Notes under the pieces: model-generated
The model's input: only the letters and a program-made list of their open reading frames with translations
What the model was told of the DNA's origin: nothing
The model's database searches: none
Made by a program: the position numbers and the translations under genes
In this document: positions 7,302 to 15,105 of the stretch, piece after piece
Numbering within the stretch: position 1 is the first letter of the stretch
Layout: each line of letters starts with the position of its first letter
Source: Rhodococcus aetherivorans
GTDB lineage: Bacteria > Actinomycetota > Actinomycetes > Mycobacteriales > Mycobacteriaceae
Reading direction: 5' to 3'
Length of the DNA: 44,201 nucleotides
NCBI RefSeq assembly: GCF_011058165.1
Contig: NZ_JAALEG010000049.1
Coordinates: 1 to 44,201, forward strand

Positions 7302-9599
7302 TCACAGCCGGGCCGGCGCCACCAGCGCCGCCAGTGCCTCGGGCAGTTCCCCGGTGTGCAGCACCCCGAGCCGTTGGGTGGCGCGGGTGAGCGCCACGTA
7401 CAGGTCGTTGAGCCCGCGAGGCGACTCCGCCACGATGGCGGTCGGCTCCACCAGCAGCACCGAATCGAATTCCAGTCCCTTGACGTCCTTCACGGTGGAC
7501 ACCCGCACCGAATCCGACCGCAGATGCGCCCACTGCGCCGCGAGATCGTGCGGCACGATCACCGCCGTGAGGCCCGGGCCGTCCTCGGCCGCGAGGGCGC
7601 CGTGCACGGCTTCGAGAAGGCCGTCCGCGTCGACGTTCCGGACCCACGGTGTGAACCCGGACTCGCGCACCGAGCGGGGCGGCACCTGGTGCGGATCGAT
7701 CTCGGCGAGGACCGCATGTGCGATCTCCATGATCTCCGCGGGCGTGCGGTAGTTGACGGTCAGCTCGGCCTTCTTCCACCGGTTGGCCACGTACGGCTCC
7801 AGGATCCGCTGCCAGGACGAGCTGCCGGCCGGATCCCCGGTCTGCGCGGTGTCGCCGACCAGGGTCATCCAACGGTTCGGGATGCGCCGCATCAGCATCC
7901 GCCAGGCCATCTCGGACAGCTCCTGCGCCTCGTCGACGATCACGTGCCCGTACGTCCAGGTCCGGTCCCCGGCGGCCCGTTCGGCCGTGGTCTCGTGGCT
8001 CGAGCGGCTCTGTCGCTGCGCGAGCTGGTCGGCGTCGATCAGGTCGTACGCCATCAGGATCTCCGGATCCAGCTCGTCCTCGAGATCCTGCGGGGCCGAC
8101 CCCGTCAGGATGTCCAGGGCGCCCTGCGCGTCGGCGATCTGCTTGCGCCACTGCCGCGCGACGCGCTCCCGCTCGGCCGCGTCGTCGACGCCGAGCAACT
8201 CGGCGAGTTCGTCGAGCAGTGGCGCGTCCGCGGCGCTGAACACCCGCGTCGCCGAGGGGCGCAGCAGCAGGGCGCGCTGGTCCTCGTCGAGTTCCGGCGC
8301 CGCCGACGCGAGCCGCTCCCGGGACGCGAACAGCTCCGCGAGCACCTGCTGCGGGCTCAGCTGCGGCCACAGCGAGTCGATCGCCGCCGTGATGTCGCGG
8401 TCCGCCCGCATCTCGGCCCGGATGTCGTCGATGTCGTCCCGGCTCAACAGGTTTCCGCCGTCGACCAGATTCGCACCGATGATCGACGCGAGCTGGTCGG
8501 CGAGCGCGTCCACCACCGCGGAGACGAAGATCGGGCGAGCCAGGTTGTGCGGCCGGCGCGACGACCGGGCCCGGCCCCGCGCCCGCGTGACCGTCTTGCG
8601 GTCGAGGGTCAGCCGGTAGGTGTCGAAGACCAGGGGGATCGGCGTCGTCGGGATCTCCTGACGGTCCCGCACCGCCTTCTTCAGCACCTCGATCATGTCG
8701 AGCGAGCCCTTGATGGCGCCTGCCTCGAGGGAATCCTCGACGCTCGCGCGCACCCCGGGGTACAGGTCACCGATCGTGGACAGCAACACGCCGGTCTCGC
8801 CGAGGGACGGCAGCACCTGCCCGATGTAGTCCAGGAACGTCGAGTTCGGTCCGACGATGAGCACACCGCTCTTCGCGAGCTGCCGACGGTACGTGTACAG
8901 CAGGAACGCCGCCCGGTGCAGGGCCACCGCGGTCTTCCCGGTGCCCGGGCCGCCCTGGACGACGAGCACGCTCTTGTGCTCGGACCGGATGATCGCGTCC
9001 TGCTCGGCCTGGATCGTCGCGACGATGTCGTGCATCTGCCCGGTCCGCGCGGCGTTCAGTGCGGCCAGCAGCGCCGTCTCGCCGGCGACACCCCCCGCCG
9101 AGACGGTGGCGTCGTGCGCCTGGGCCGCGTCGAGATCGAGGTACTCGTCGTTGAGCGCGGTGATCGCGCGGCTGCGCGACCGGATGTGCCGGCGCCGCGT
9201 CACGCCCTCCGGCGCCGCCGGCGTCGCCAGATAGAACGGCCGGGCCAACGGCGCCCGCCAGTCCAGCAGCAGCGGCTCGTAGTCGTTCGCCTCGTCGAGG
9301 ATGCCGATGCGGCCGATGTACCGCACCTCGGTCCCGTCGCCGTCCTCGCCGTCGCGCACGTCGATCCGGCCGAAGCACAGCCCGTGCTCGGCCGCGTCGT
9401 ATTTCGCGATGTCCTCCGTGTACAGCTGCGTGAAGGACTCCCGCTCGCTGCGGGCCTGCGGAGTGCCGCCGGTGTCGAGCAGCACCCGGCTCAGCCGGGT
9501 CTTGGCGTAGGCCCGCATGGAGTCGAGGTGGCCGTACAGCATCGACAGGTAGACCTGCTCACGCTCTTGGTCGGGGTGGGACAGGCCATCGGCCGGCAA
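7302..9599 (-). CDS. helD: HelD-family RNA polymerase-recycling ATPase
   Basis: HelD proteins are UvrD-like ATPases that enter stalled or hibernating RNA polymerase and release DNA and transcript. The N-terminal coiled-coil arm (EREQVYLSMLYGHLDSMR) leads to the motif LLLDWRAP near residue 115. Walker A GGPGTGKT lies at about residues 216-223. Helicase motifs VDEAQELSEM, VNYRTPAEI and VALTRATQRLG follow. The overall pattern resembles mycobacterial HelD rather than the rifamycin-resistance protein HelR, whose N-terminus differs. The TTG at 9599 follows GAGGAG by five bases; an ATG at 9641 would place that site inside the coding region. The length is 765 residues. No rifamycin-associated element was seen upstream. 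Confidence 0.9.
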   Translation of the reverse strand: MPADGLSHPDQEREQVYLSMLYGHLDSMRAYAKTRLSRVLLDTGGTPQARSERESFTQLYTEDIAKYDAAEHGLCFGRIDVRDGEDGDGTEVRYIGRIGILDEANDYEPLLLDWRAPLARPFYLATPAAPEGVTRRRHIRSRSRAITALNDEYLDLDAAQAHDATVSAGGVAGETALLAALNAARTGQMHDIVATIQAEQDAIIRSEHKSVLVVQGGPGTGKTAVALHRAAFLLYTYRRQLAKSGVLIVGPNSTFLDYIGQVLPSLGETGVLLSTIGDLYPGVRASVEDSLEAGAIKGSLDMIEVLKKAVRDRQEIPTTPIPLVFDTYRLTLDRKTVTRARGRARSSRRPHNLARPIFVSAVVDALADQLASIIGANLVDGGNLLSRDDIDDIRAEMRADRDITAAIDSLWPQLSPQQVLAELFASRERLASAAPELDEDQRALLLRPSATRVFSAADAPLLDELAELLGVDDAAERERVARQWRKQIADAQGALDILTGSAPQDLEDELDPEILMAYDLIDADQLAQRQSRSSHETTAERAAGDRTWTYGHVIVDEAQELSEMAWRMLMRRIPNRWMTLVGDTAQTGDPAGSSSWQRILEPYVANRWKKAELTVNYRTPAEIMEIAHAVLAEIDPHQVPPRSVRESGFTPWVRNVDADGLLEAVHGALAAEDGPGLTAVIVPHDLAAQWAHLRSDSVRVSTVKDVKGLEFDSVLLVEPTAIVAESPRGLNDLYVALTRATQRLGVLHTGELPEALAALVAPARL

Positions 9600-9664
9600 G
9601 GGGTCTCCTCGGGGTCGGACGGGCGGCGGGTGCGCCGCCACGAAGTGCCCAAGAAGTCTAGTGG

Positions 9665-9703
9665 CGGTCCCGCACCCGCGCAGAATCGCCGGGTGCGGGA
9701 CCG
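9665..9703 (-). terminator. Hairpin terminator after the DoxX gene
   Basis: Perfect 14-base arms, CGGTCCCGCACCCG and its complement, flank an 11-base loop. The hairpin begins six bases after the DoxX stop codon and precedes helD. There is no T-run, which is common for actinobacterial terminators. Confidence 0.65.
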
Positions 9704-9708
9704 TGCTG

Positions 9709-10755
9709 TCAGCGCTGCAACTGCAGGCGGGCGCGGGTGAGGGCCTCCTCGGCGCGGTGACGGGCCTGCTGCGCCAGCAACAGGGAACGCTCCTCCGCCG
9801 TCAGCGCCCGCTCGCGGGCGACCTTCGCCAGCTCCGGGCCGCGCTCACGGGCCGTGCCCCACAGCAGCGAACTCCGTTCCCGGGCGACCTCGGCGAGTTC
9901 GGGGCCGCGTTCGCGGGCGACGTCGAGCAGTTCGGTGCCGCGTTCGCGGGCGACGTCGGCGAGTTCGGGGCCGCGTTCGCGGGCGACGTCGAGCAGTTCG
10001 GTGCCGCGTTCGCGGGCGACGTCGGCGAGTTCGGGGCCGCGTTCGCGGGCGACGTCGAGCAGGTGCGTGCCGCGCTCGCGGGCGACCTCGGCGAGCTCGG
10101 GTCCGCGCTCGCGGGCAACGCCCAGCAGGTGGCTTCCACGCTCACGGGCGGTGCCGGCCACCTCCGCTGCCTCCTCCGACAGGACCCGGACCCGCTCGGC
10201 CACCTTGTGCAGGCTCTCGGTGACCGCTTCGCCCGCGCCGTCGTCCTGATGAGGCAGGACACCGGCGACGGCCTCCTGGGCGCGCCGTGCGGCCCGCCGT
10301 CCGCGCCACCCCAGCGACGGCTTGCCTTCGGTGTCCACCGCGGTGATGATCAGCCCGCCGAGCAGGCTGACGTTCTTGAGGAACTGGGTGCGCTGGATGG
10401 CCCGGGCCTCCGCATCCTCGACGTTCCAGAAGTCGTGACCCGCCACCGTCGTGGGCACGAGCGTGGTGGCCAGGGCAAGAGCCGCCAGCCGCGGTGCCTT
10501 CCCGACCGCGAGCAGCGCACCCGCCCCGATCTGCACGGCGGCGTTGATCCGCACGAGTGTCTCCGGATCGTTCGTGAGCTTCTCGCTCACCGAGTCCGGG
10601 AGCTTCTGCGTCACCGTGTCGGGCAGCATGCCCACCGCCCGGTCGAGTCCCGGCTGCGCTGCCGCCGCCTTGGTGGACGAGTCTCTCAGCGCGTCGATGC
10701 CCCCGGCGACGAAGACCGACGCGAGCATGGGGCGGGCAATTCTGCGGACAATCAT
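9709..10755 (-). CDS. DoxX-family membrane protein with 11-residue repeat tail
   Basis: Residues 1-145 form a DoxX-type domain with about four hydrophobic segments (for example LASVFVAGGIDAL, INAAVQIGAGALLAVG, LAALALATTLVPTTVAG, NVSLLGGLIITAV). Residues 202-322 consist of eleven consecutive 11-residue repeats with the pattern VARERGPELAD alternating with VARERGTELLD. Proline recurs every 22 residues. The pattern predicts a long amphipathic helix with an arginine/glutamate face, similar in period to apolipoprotein and alpha-synuclein 11-mers. DoxX relatives often act in redox or membrane stress, but no function is assigned here. The ATG at 10755 has GGGAGGAAG upstream. The 348-residue length is well over twice that of a plain DoxX protein. 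Confidence 0.85.
   Translation of the reverse strand: MIVRRIARPMLASVFVAGGIDALRDSSTKAAAAQPGLDRAVGMLPDTVTQKLPDSVSEKLTNDPETLVRINAAVQIGAGALLAVGKAPRLAALALATTLVPTTVAGHDFWNVEDAEARAIQRTQFLKNVSLLGGLIITAVDTEGKPSLGWRGRRAARRAQEAVAGVLPHQDDGAGEAVTESLHKVAERVRVLSEEAAEVAGTARERGSHLLGVARERGPELAEVARERGTHLLDVARERGPELADVARERGTELLDVARERGPELADVARERGTELLDVARERGPELAEVARERSSLLWGTARERGPELAKVARERALTAEERSLLLAQQARHRAEEALTRARLQLQR
9790..10152 (-). repeat. 33/66-bp coding tandem repeat in the DoxX gene
   Basis: This stretch encodes the eleven 11-residue repeats. At DNA level the middle copies are nearly identical with a 66-bp period, seen as the recurring block GCGGGCGACGTCGGCGAGTT. Outer copies have diverged, so expansion was probably recent and central. 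Strain-to-strain copy-number variation is likely. Confidence 0.9.
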
Positions 10756-10882
10756 GTGCTTCCTCCCGTGATCGGTGGCGGTTCCACCTTTGCACGCATA
10801 CCCCGCCGCCCGGCGCGATATGCGCGTTCGACCCGGATCACGCTCCGGACGCCGCGCAACGATTGCGCGCCGAGGTGGCACG

Positions 10883-11497
10883 ATGTGCGGCGTGAACGAT
10901 GGGGGAGAAGCGGCAGGGGTCGGCGACATCGGTGGGGCCGGGGTGCGCGTGGTGCGCACGACGACATCGGTCCGGGTCGAGGCCACGATACCGGTGTCGG
11001 CCGCGGCGCTGTTCGGGGTGATGCGGGACCCGCTGCGGCACAGCGAGATCGACGGCTCGGGCACGGTGCAGGTGCCCGCGGGGCAGCCCCCGATCACCGC
11101 CGTCGGCCAGCGCTTCTCCGCGCAGGTGCACTTGCCCGGGCGCAGCGCGTATCCGGTGGTCAACCACGTGGTGGCGTTCGAACCCGACCGGCTGCTGGCG
11201 TGGCTGCCGGCCAACCCGGACACGCCGCCGCTCGGCATCCGGTGGGAGTGGTCCTTCACCGGGACGACCGGGGGCGCTGCGGTGAGCCAGACGTGCGACT
11301 GGTCCGCGGTGACCGACACCGCGTACCTGCGTCGCGTGCGGCTTCCGCGGGTCTCGCCCGCGCAGATGTCCGCGAGCCTCGCCCGGCTCGGGCGTGCGGC
11401 GCGTTCCCGAACCGCGCCGGGTGCCGACGGTGTCGGTGTCCGGTGTGTCGCATGTCACGCACACCCTACCTCTTTGATTGCTAAACTACGCAAGTAA
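10883..11497 (+). CDS. SRPBCC-family (START-like) protein
   Basis: The 204-residue protein has the polyketide cyclase/START-like layout: an opening strand (TTSVRVEATIPVSAAALFGVM), the helix and loop DPLRHSEIDGSG, the central strands VNHVVAFEPDRLLAWLP, and the last strand WEWSFTGTTGGAAVSQTCDW. Such domains form a pocket for small hydrophobic ligands; the ligand here is unknown. The C-terminal 25 residues, with a CVACHAHPT segment, fall outside the domain and may not be conserved. The ATG at 10883 has GAGGT upstream; GTG at 10892 is an alternative. The 3' end overlaps the putative promoter of the following arsR-type gene. Confidence 0.8.
   Translation: MCGVNDGGEAAGVGDIGGAGVRVVRTTTSVRVEATIPVSAAALFGVMRDPLRHSEIDGSGTVQVPAGQPPITAVGQRFSAQVHLPGRSAYPVVNHVVAFEPDRLLAWLPANPDTPPLGIRWEWSFTGTTGGAAVSQTCDWSAVTDTAYLRRVRLPRVSPAQMSASLARLGRAARSRTAPGADGVGVRCVACHAHPTSLIAKLRK
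11474..11493 (+). promoter_or_regulatory. Promoter and operator-like repeat before the ArsR gene
   Basis: TTGC (11478-11481) and GCAA (11490-11493) are inverted arms around TAAACT, a good -10 element. A repressor bound here would block the promoter, which fits self-regulation by the ArsR protein. The 8-base block TTGATTGC at 11474 also occurs at 11931, upstream of the SulP gene. Confidence 0.45.
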
Positions 11498-11539
11498 CGG
11501 CATCGCCCGCCGGCGGTGGCTCGGACGACGGGAACGGTG

Positions 11540-11899
11540 ATGGTCGCGCAGGCGCGTCAGCCCCTCTATCGGATGAAGGCCGACTTCTTCAAGACGCTCG
11601 GACATCCGGCGCGCATCCGCGTCCTCGAGCTGCTCAGCGAGCGCGAGCATGCCGTCTCCGAGATGTTGCCCGAGGTGGGGATCGAACCCGCCAATCTCTC
11701 CCAGCAACTGGCGATCCTCCGGCGCGCAGGCCTGGTCACCGCGCGCCGGGAGGGGCTGTCGGTGACGTACGCGCTGACGTCGCCGCGGGTCGCGGAACTG
11801 CTGGGCGTCGCCCGCGCCATCCTCACGGGGGTGGTCGCCGGACAGGCGGAGCTGCTCGAGGACGACGTAGCCGAACCGGCGGGCCGAGCGCGCCGCTGA
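11540..11899 (+). CDS. ArsR-family transcriptional regulator without cysteines
   Basis: The 119-residue protein is a single winged helix-turn-helix of the ArsR/SmtB type. It has FFKTLGHPARIRVLELL, then the recognition region PANLSQQLAILRRAGLV and the wing TARREGLSVTYAL. It contains no cysteine, so the classical metalloid or persulfide sites of ArsR, CadC or BigR are absent. Histidines are few (GHP, EHAV). The signal is therefore unknown. It lies 82 bases upstream of the SulP transporter on the same strand, with operator-like DNA before both genes, so it probably controls itself and the transporter. The ATG at 11540 is preferred over GTG at 11516. Confidence 0.88.
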   Translation: MVAQARQPLYRMKADFFKTLGHPARIRVLELLSEREHAVSEMLPEVGIEPANLSQQLAILRRAGLVTARREGLSVTYALTSPRVAELLGVARAILTGVVAGQAELLEDDVAEPAGRARR

Positions 11900-11930
11900 G
11901 CCGGTCGCGCACCGGGGCGCTTCGCGCGCA

Positions 11931-11975
11931 TTGATTGCAGACTTTATTAAGTGCTTATTTATTGTTTGTGGTGGA
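11931..11975 (+). promoter_or_regulatory. AT-rich operator-like region before the SulP gene
   Basis: This is a strikingly AT-rich segment in GC-rich DNA. It contains TTGATTGC, shared with the arsR promoter, and a short palindrome TTAAG-TG-CTTA at about 11948-11957. GGTGGAGG follows as the ribosome binding site of the SulP gene. The composition and the shared block fit an ArsR-controlled promoter. Confidence 0.45.
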
Positions 11976-11981
11976 GGCACG

Positions 11982-13784
11982 ATGTCGATGTCGGCAGAGC
12001 AGCAGGATGCGGTGACCGGGCGCACCGAGGAAGAGGCGGCGGGAGCCGGCACCGTCGTGGCTCGCGCCGCGCGGTCGGTCGCCGCGCTGATGCCGCGCTG
12101 GGTCGAGTGGAAACCGGCCCTGCGCTCGCCCCGCGCCGATCTGACCGCCGGACTCGTCGTCGCCCTCGTCGCGTTGCCCCTCGCGCTCGGCTTCGGCATC
12201 AGCTCCGGTCTCGGGGCCGCGGCGGGCCTCGCGACCGCCGTCGTCGCGGGAGCGGTCGCCGCCGTGTTCGGCGGCTCCCGCTTCCAGGTGTCGGGCCCGA
12301 CCGGCGCGATGACCGTCGTCCTGGTGCCGATCTTCCATGAGCACGGCGCCTCCGGCGTCCTCGCGGTGGGACTCGTCGCCGGCGTCGTTCTCGTCGTCCT
12401 CGCCTTCGCCGGCATCGGCCGGGCGGTGCGGTTCATGCCCGCCCCGGTGATCGAGGGCTTCACCGCCGGGATCGCCGTGGTCATCGCCCTGCAGCAGGTT
12501 CCGGCCGCGCTCGGCATCGCCCACGCCGAGGGGGAGAAGGTGTGGCAGAGCGCGTTCGACGCCGCCCGGCAGTTCGTCGACCAGCCGTCCCTTCTGCCCA
12601 CGGTCGTGGCGGTGCTTGTCGCGGCGGCCATCCTGATCGGCGGCCGGTACCTGCCGAAGCTGCCGTTCTCGCTCGTCGCGGTGGTGGTGGCCACCGTCGT
12701 CGCACAGCTGTTCCATCTGGACGTCACGCGGATCGGGTCCATCCCGTCCGGCTTCAGCGCCCCCAGCCTCGGATTCCTCGACCTGGGTGAGCTGACGTCG
12801 CTTCTCGCGCCGGCGCTCGCGGTGGCCGCGCTCGCGGCCCTCGAATCTCTGCTGTCCGCGACCGCCGCGGATTCGATGAGCGTCGGCACCCGGCACGACC
12901 CGGACCGGGAGTTGTTCGGGCAGGGCCTGGCCAACATCGCCGCCCCCCTGTTCGGCGGCGTTCCGGCCACGGGCGCGATCGCCCGGACGGCCGTCAACGT
13001 CCGCTCGGGGGCGCGGTCCCGGCTGTCCGCCCTCACCCACGCCGTCATCCTCGCCGGGATCGTCTACCTCGCCTCGCCGCTCGTCGCCCAGATCCCCCTT
13101 GCCGCGCTCGCCGGCGTTCTGCTCGCCACCACGGTGCGCATGGTCGAGACCGCCTCGATCGTCGCGATCACGCGGGCCAGCCGCGCGGATGCGATCGTCA
13201 TGACGGTGACGTTCCTGGTCACCGTCGCCCTCGACCTCGTGACGGCGGTCGCGATCGGTGTCGGGTTCGCTGCGGTGCTCGCGCTGCGGGCGGTCGCGAA
13301 GTCCGCCCGGATCGAGCAGGTTCCCCTCGACGAGGAAGGGGATCACGCCGCCGAGGAACACGAGCTGTTGCGTGAGCACATCGTCGCGTACCGGATCGAC
13401 GGTGCTCTGTTCTTCGCCGCGGCCCACCGATTCCTGCTCGAGCTCGCCGACGTCACGGACGTCAAGGTCGTGATCCTGCGCATGTCCCGGGTGACGGCCA
13501 TCGACGCCACCGGCGCCCTGGTCCTCAAGGACGCCATCACCAAGCTCGAGCACCGGCACATCACGGTCCTGATCTCCGGGGCCAAACCGGAGCACCTGCG
13601 GCCGCTGTCCGCGCTGGGTGTCTTCACCACCAAGGACAGCGAGGAGCGGCACGTCTTCGCGACCACGCCCCGAGCGATCGCGTACGCCCGCATGCTGGTG
13701 CTGCCGGAACACCGGTACGCCCAGGCCGCCGCCGGTTCCGAGGGGAAGGGGCCGGGAGATTCCGAAGCTCTTCCGGGCGAGTAG
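11982..13784 (+). CDS. SulP-family anion transporter with STAS domain
   Basis: The 600-residue inner-membrane protein has the SulP transporter core, with VSGPTGAMTVVLVPIF in the conserved first part and GGVPATGAIARTAVN in the conserved later part, over about 10-14 membrane helices. A cytoplasmic STAS domain follows at about residues 460-575, with the loop AIDATGALVL. SulP proteins carry sulfate, bicarbonate or other anions by symport or exchange. The true substrate cannot be told, and no carbonic anhydrase or sulfate-assimilation gene is adjacent. A basic N-terminal tail precedes the first helix. The ATG at 11982 has GGTGGAGG upstream. The stop codon TAG doubles as the start of a possible -10 element. 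Confidence 0.92.
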   Translation: MSMSAEQQDAVTGRTEEEAAGAGTVVARAARSVAALMPRWVEWKPALRSPRADLTAGLVVALVALPLALGFGISSGLGAAAGLATAVVAGAVAAVFGGSRFQVSGPTGAMTVVLVPIFHEHGASGVLAVGLVAGVVLVVLAFAGIGRAVRFMPAPVIEGFTAGIAVVIALQQVPAALGIAHAEGEKVWQSAFDAARQFVDQPSLLPTVVAVLVAAAILIGGRYLPKLPFSLVAVVVATVVAQLFHLDVTRIGSIPSGFSAPSLGFLDLGELTSLLAPALAVAALAALESLLSATAADSMSVGTRHDPDRELFGQGLANIAAPLFGGVPATGAIARTAVNVRSGARSRLSALTHAVILAGIVYLASPLVAQIPLAALAGVLLATTVRMVETASIVAITRASRADAIVMTVTFLVTVALDLVTAVAIGVGFAAVLALRAVAKSARIEQVPLDEEGDHAAEEHELLREHIVAYRIDGALFFAAAHRFLLELADVTDVKVVILRMSRVTAIDATGALVLKDAITKLEHRHITVLISGAKPEHLRPLSALGVFTTKDSEERHVFATTPRAIAYARMLVLPEHRYAQAAAGSEGKGPGDSEALPGE

Positions 13785-13836
13785 AATCGGCGGTGTGACC
13801 GGCCCTCGTGGCAGCCTGGCTCTCCTCACCCGGTAA
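13782..13836 (+). promoter_or_regulatory. Promoter-like -10 with a possible 13-aa leaderless ORF
   Basis: TAGAAT (13782-13787) is a good -10 element that includes the SulP stop codon. Seven bases later GTG opens a 13-codon frame (MTGPRGSLALLTR) ending with TAA at 13836. This spacing fits a leaderless mRNA. The peptide has no known match, and the element may simply start the transcript of the receiver gene 130 bases downstream. Confidence 0.3.
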
Positions 13837-13950
13837 CGCCAGGTGAGCACGGGGACCGGTCGCCTGCCGTCGGCGGGACCGGCGGGGCGCGGGCGGCCGC
13901 GAGCCGTGCGTGCCGCGGCTCGCCTCCCGGGGGCCCTCCGTTCCGGCCAG

Positions 13951-13956
13951 TAGCAT
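13951..13956 (+). promoter_or_regulatory. Putative -10 element of the receiver-protein gene
   Basis: TAGCAT lies seven bases before the GTG at 13964, and there is no ribosome binding site. This fits a leaderless transcript. Confidence 0.5.
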
Positions 13957-13963
13957 CTGCTCC

Positions 13964-14386
13964 GTGACCGACTCGACCGCGAGTACCAGCCGTCCTGCCG
14001 CCCTGCGCGTTCTCGTCTACAGCGACGACGCCGACACGCGCGAGCAGGTCACCCGGGCGCTGGGCCGGCGACCCGATCCCGAACTCCCCGAACTCGACTT
14101 CGTCGAGGTGGCGACCGAGCCGATGGTGATCCGCCGCATGGACGCCGGTGGTATCGACCTCGCGATCCTGGACGGCGAGGCGGCCCCCGCCGGTGGGATG
14201 GGGATCGCCAAGCAACTCAAGGACGAACTCGAACAGTGCCCGCCCGTCGTTGTGCTGACCGGCCGGGCGGACGACGCGTGGCTGGCCGACTGGTCCCGCG
14301 CCGAGGCCGCGGTGCCGCGGCCTCTCGACCCGTTCCGCCTCGCGGAGACGGTCGTCGCGCTGCTGCGCGGCCGCAGCGCCACCTGA
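13964..14386 (+). CDS. Receiver-domain protein (Rv3143-like), atypical
   Basis: The 140-residue protein is a lone CheY-like receiver domain without a DNA-binding output domain. The acidic pair is D21-D22 (VYSDDADT), the likely phosphate acceptor is D70 (LAILDGEA) and the signalling Thr is T99 (VVVLTGRA). The usually invariant Lys near the end is replaced by Arg (R119 in VPRPLDP), so phosphorylation may be altered or absent. In mycobacteria the orthologue Rv3143 also lies just upstream of nuoA, which suggests a link to complex I or respiratory control; this link is inference. The GTG at 13964 gives a leaderless start. Confidence 0.85.
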   Translation: MTDSTASTSRPAALRVLVYSDDADTREQVTRALGRRPDPELPELDFVEVATEPMVIRRMDAGGIDLAILDGEAAPAGGMGIAKQLKDELEQCPPVVVLTGRADDAWLADWSRAEAAVPRPLDPFRLAETVVALLRGRSAT

Positions 14387-14678
14387 GGGCGGCGCGAAGC
14401 GGGCGCCGGCATCGGCCCACGGTCCGGGCGATCTGCCGGTCCCGGCGTCCCGGCACCCCCGCAAGGGTCGGGCGAAACGGAGAAATCACGCCGCGTCGTA
14501 TCCGCCTCGGCGGGACACCGCGCCGGTAGGCTGAGCCGTACATCACAATGATGCGGTTGAAGTGACTCACGGCACTGTCTCCGTATCGTGATCGTTCGGC
14601 CCCAGCGGCCGGTGGAGGTCGGCAAGGGCAACGGGGTCGGCGCGGGTGGCCGGCTCGCACGGAGAGGAGCCAGGCGCC
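14387..14678 (+). promoter_or_regulatory. Leader and promoter region of the nuo operon
   Basis: This 292-base gap carries no convincing gene. TAGGCT near 14527 is a candidate -10 element. GTGACTCAC near 14562 is a short near-perfect palindrome that could bind a regulator. GGAGAGGAG ends the region as the nuoA ribosome binding site. The distance from the promoter to nuoA would leave an untranslated leader of about 145 bases. No riboswitch fold was recognised. Confidence 0.4.
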
Positions 14679-15038
14679 ATGAACGTCTACATCCCGATCC
14701 TCGTGCTCGGAGGGATCGCGGTCGCCTTCGCGGTGTTCTCGGTCGTCGTGTCCTCGGTGATCGGCCCGAGCCGCTACAACCGAGCCAAGCTCGAAGCCTA
14801 CGAGTGCGGGATCGACCCGACGCCGCAGCCGCCGGGCGGCGGCAGGTTCCCGGTGAAGTACTACCTGACGGCCATGCTGTTCATCATCTTCGACATCGAG
14901 ATCGTGTTCCTCTATCCGTGGGCCGTGCACCTCGATGCCCTGGGGGTCTTCGGGCTGGCCGCGATGGCGCTGTTCGTGTTCAACGTCGCCGTCGCCTACG
15001 TCTACGAGTGGCGGCGGGGTGGTCTCGGCTGGGAATGA
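14679..15038 (+). CDS. nuoA: NADH-quinone oxidoreductase subunit A
   Basis: NuoA is a small membrane subunit of complex I (NADH dehydrogenase I) at the joint between the peripheral arm and the membrane arm. The 119-residue protein has three membrane helices (IPILVLGGIAVAFAVFSVVV, YYLTAMLFIIFDIEIVFLYPW, GLAAMALFVFNVAVAYVYEW). The conserved loop KLEAYECGIDP carries the cysteine that marks the active/deactive switch loop in mitochondrial ND3. The acidic pair in FDIEIVF is conserved in the second helix. ATG at 14679 follows GGAGAGGAG. This is the first gene of a complete 14-gene nuo operon. Confidence 0.97.
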   Translation: MNVYIPILVLGGIAVAFAVFSVVVSSVIGPSRYNRAKLEAYECGIDPTPQPPGGGRFPVKYYLTAMLFIIFDIEIVFLYPWAVHLDALGVFGLAAMALFVFNVAVAYVYEWRRGGLGWE

Positions 15039-15105
15039 CCGCGACAGGGAATGGGATTGTGCCGTAATGGATTCGAACACCGACCGAAAGTGATAAGAGT
15101 CGGAC

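Noticed and set aside
7302-9599. HelR (rifamycin-resistance) identity for the HelD protein
   Set aside because: The N-terminal arm follows the mycobacterial HelD pattern, and no rifamycin-associated element is seen upstream.
9790-10152. Regular repeats that might be a CRISPR array
   Set aside because: The repeats are contiguous, without unique spacers, and stay in frame as part of the DoxX protein. No cas gene is present.
14545-14575. CRP-type site (GTG-N8-CAC) before nuoA
   Set aside because: TCAC and GTGA words occur but with the wrong orientation and spacing; only a short GTGACTCAC palindrome remains.
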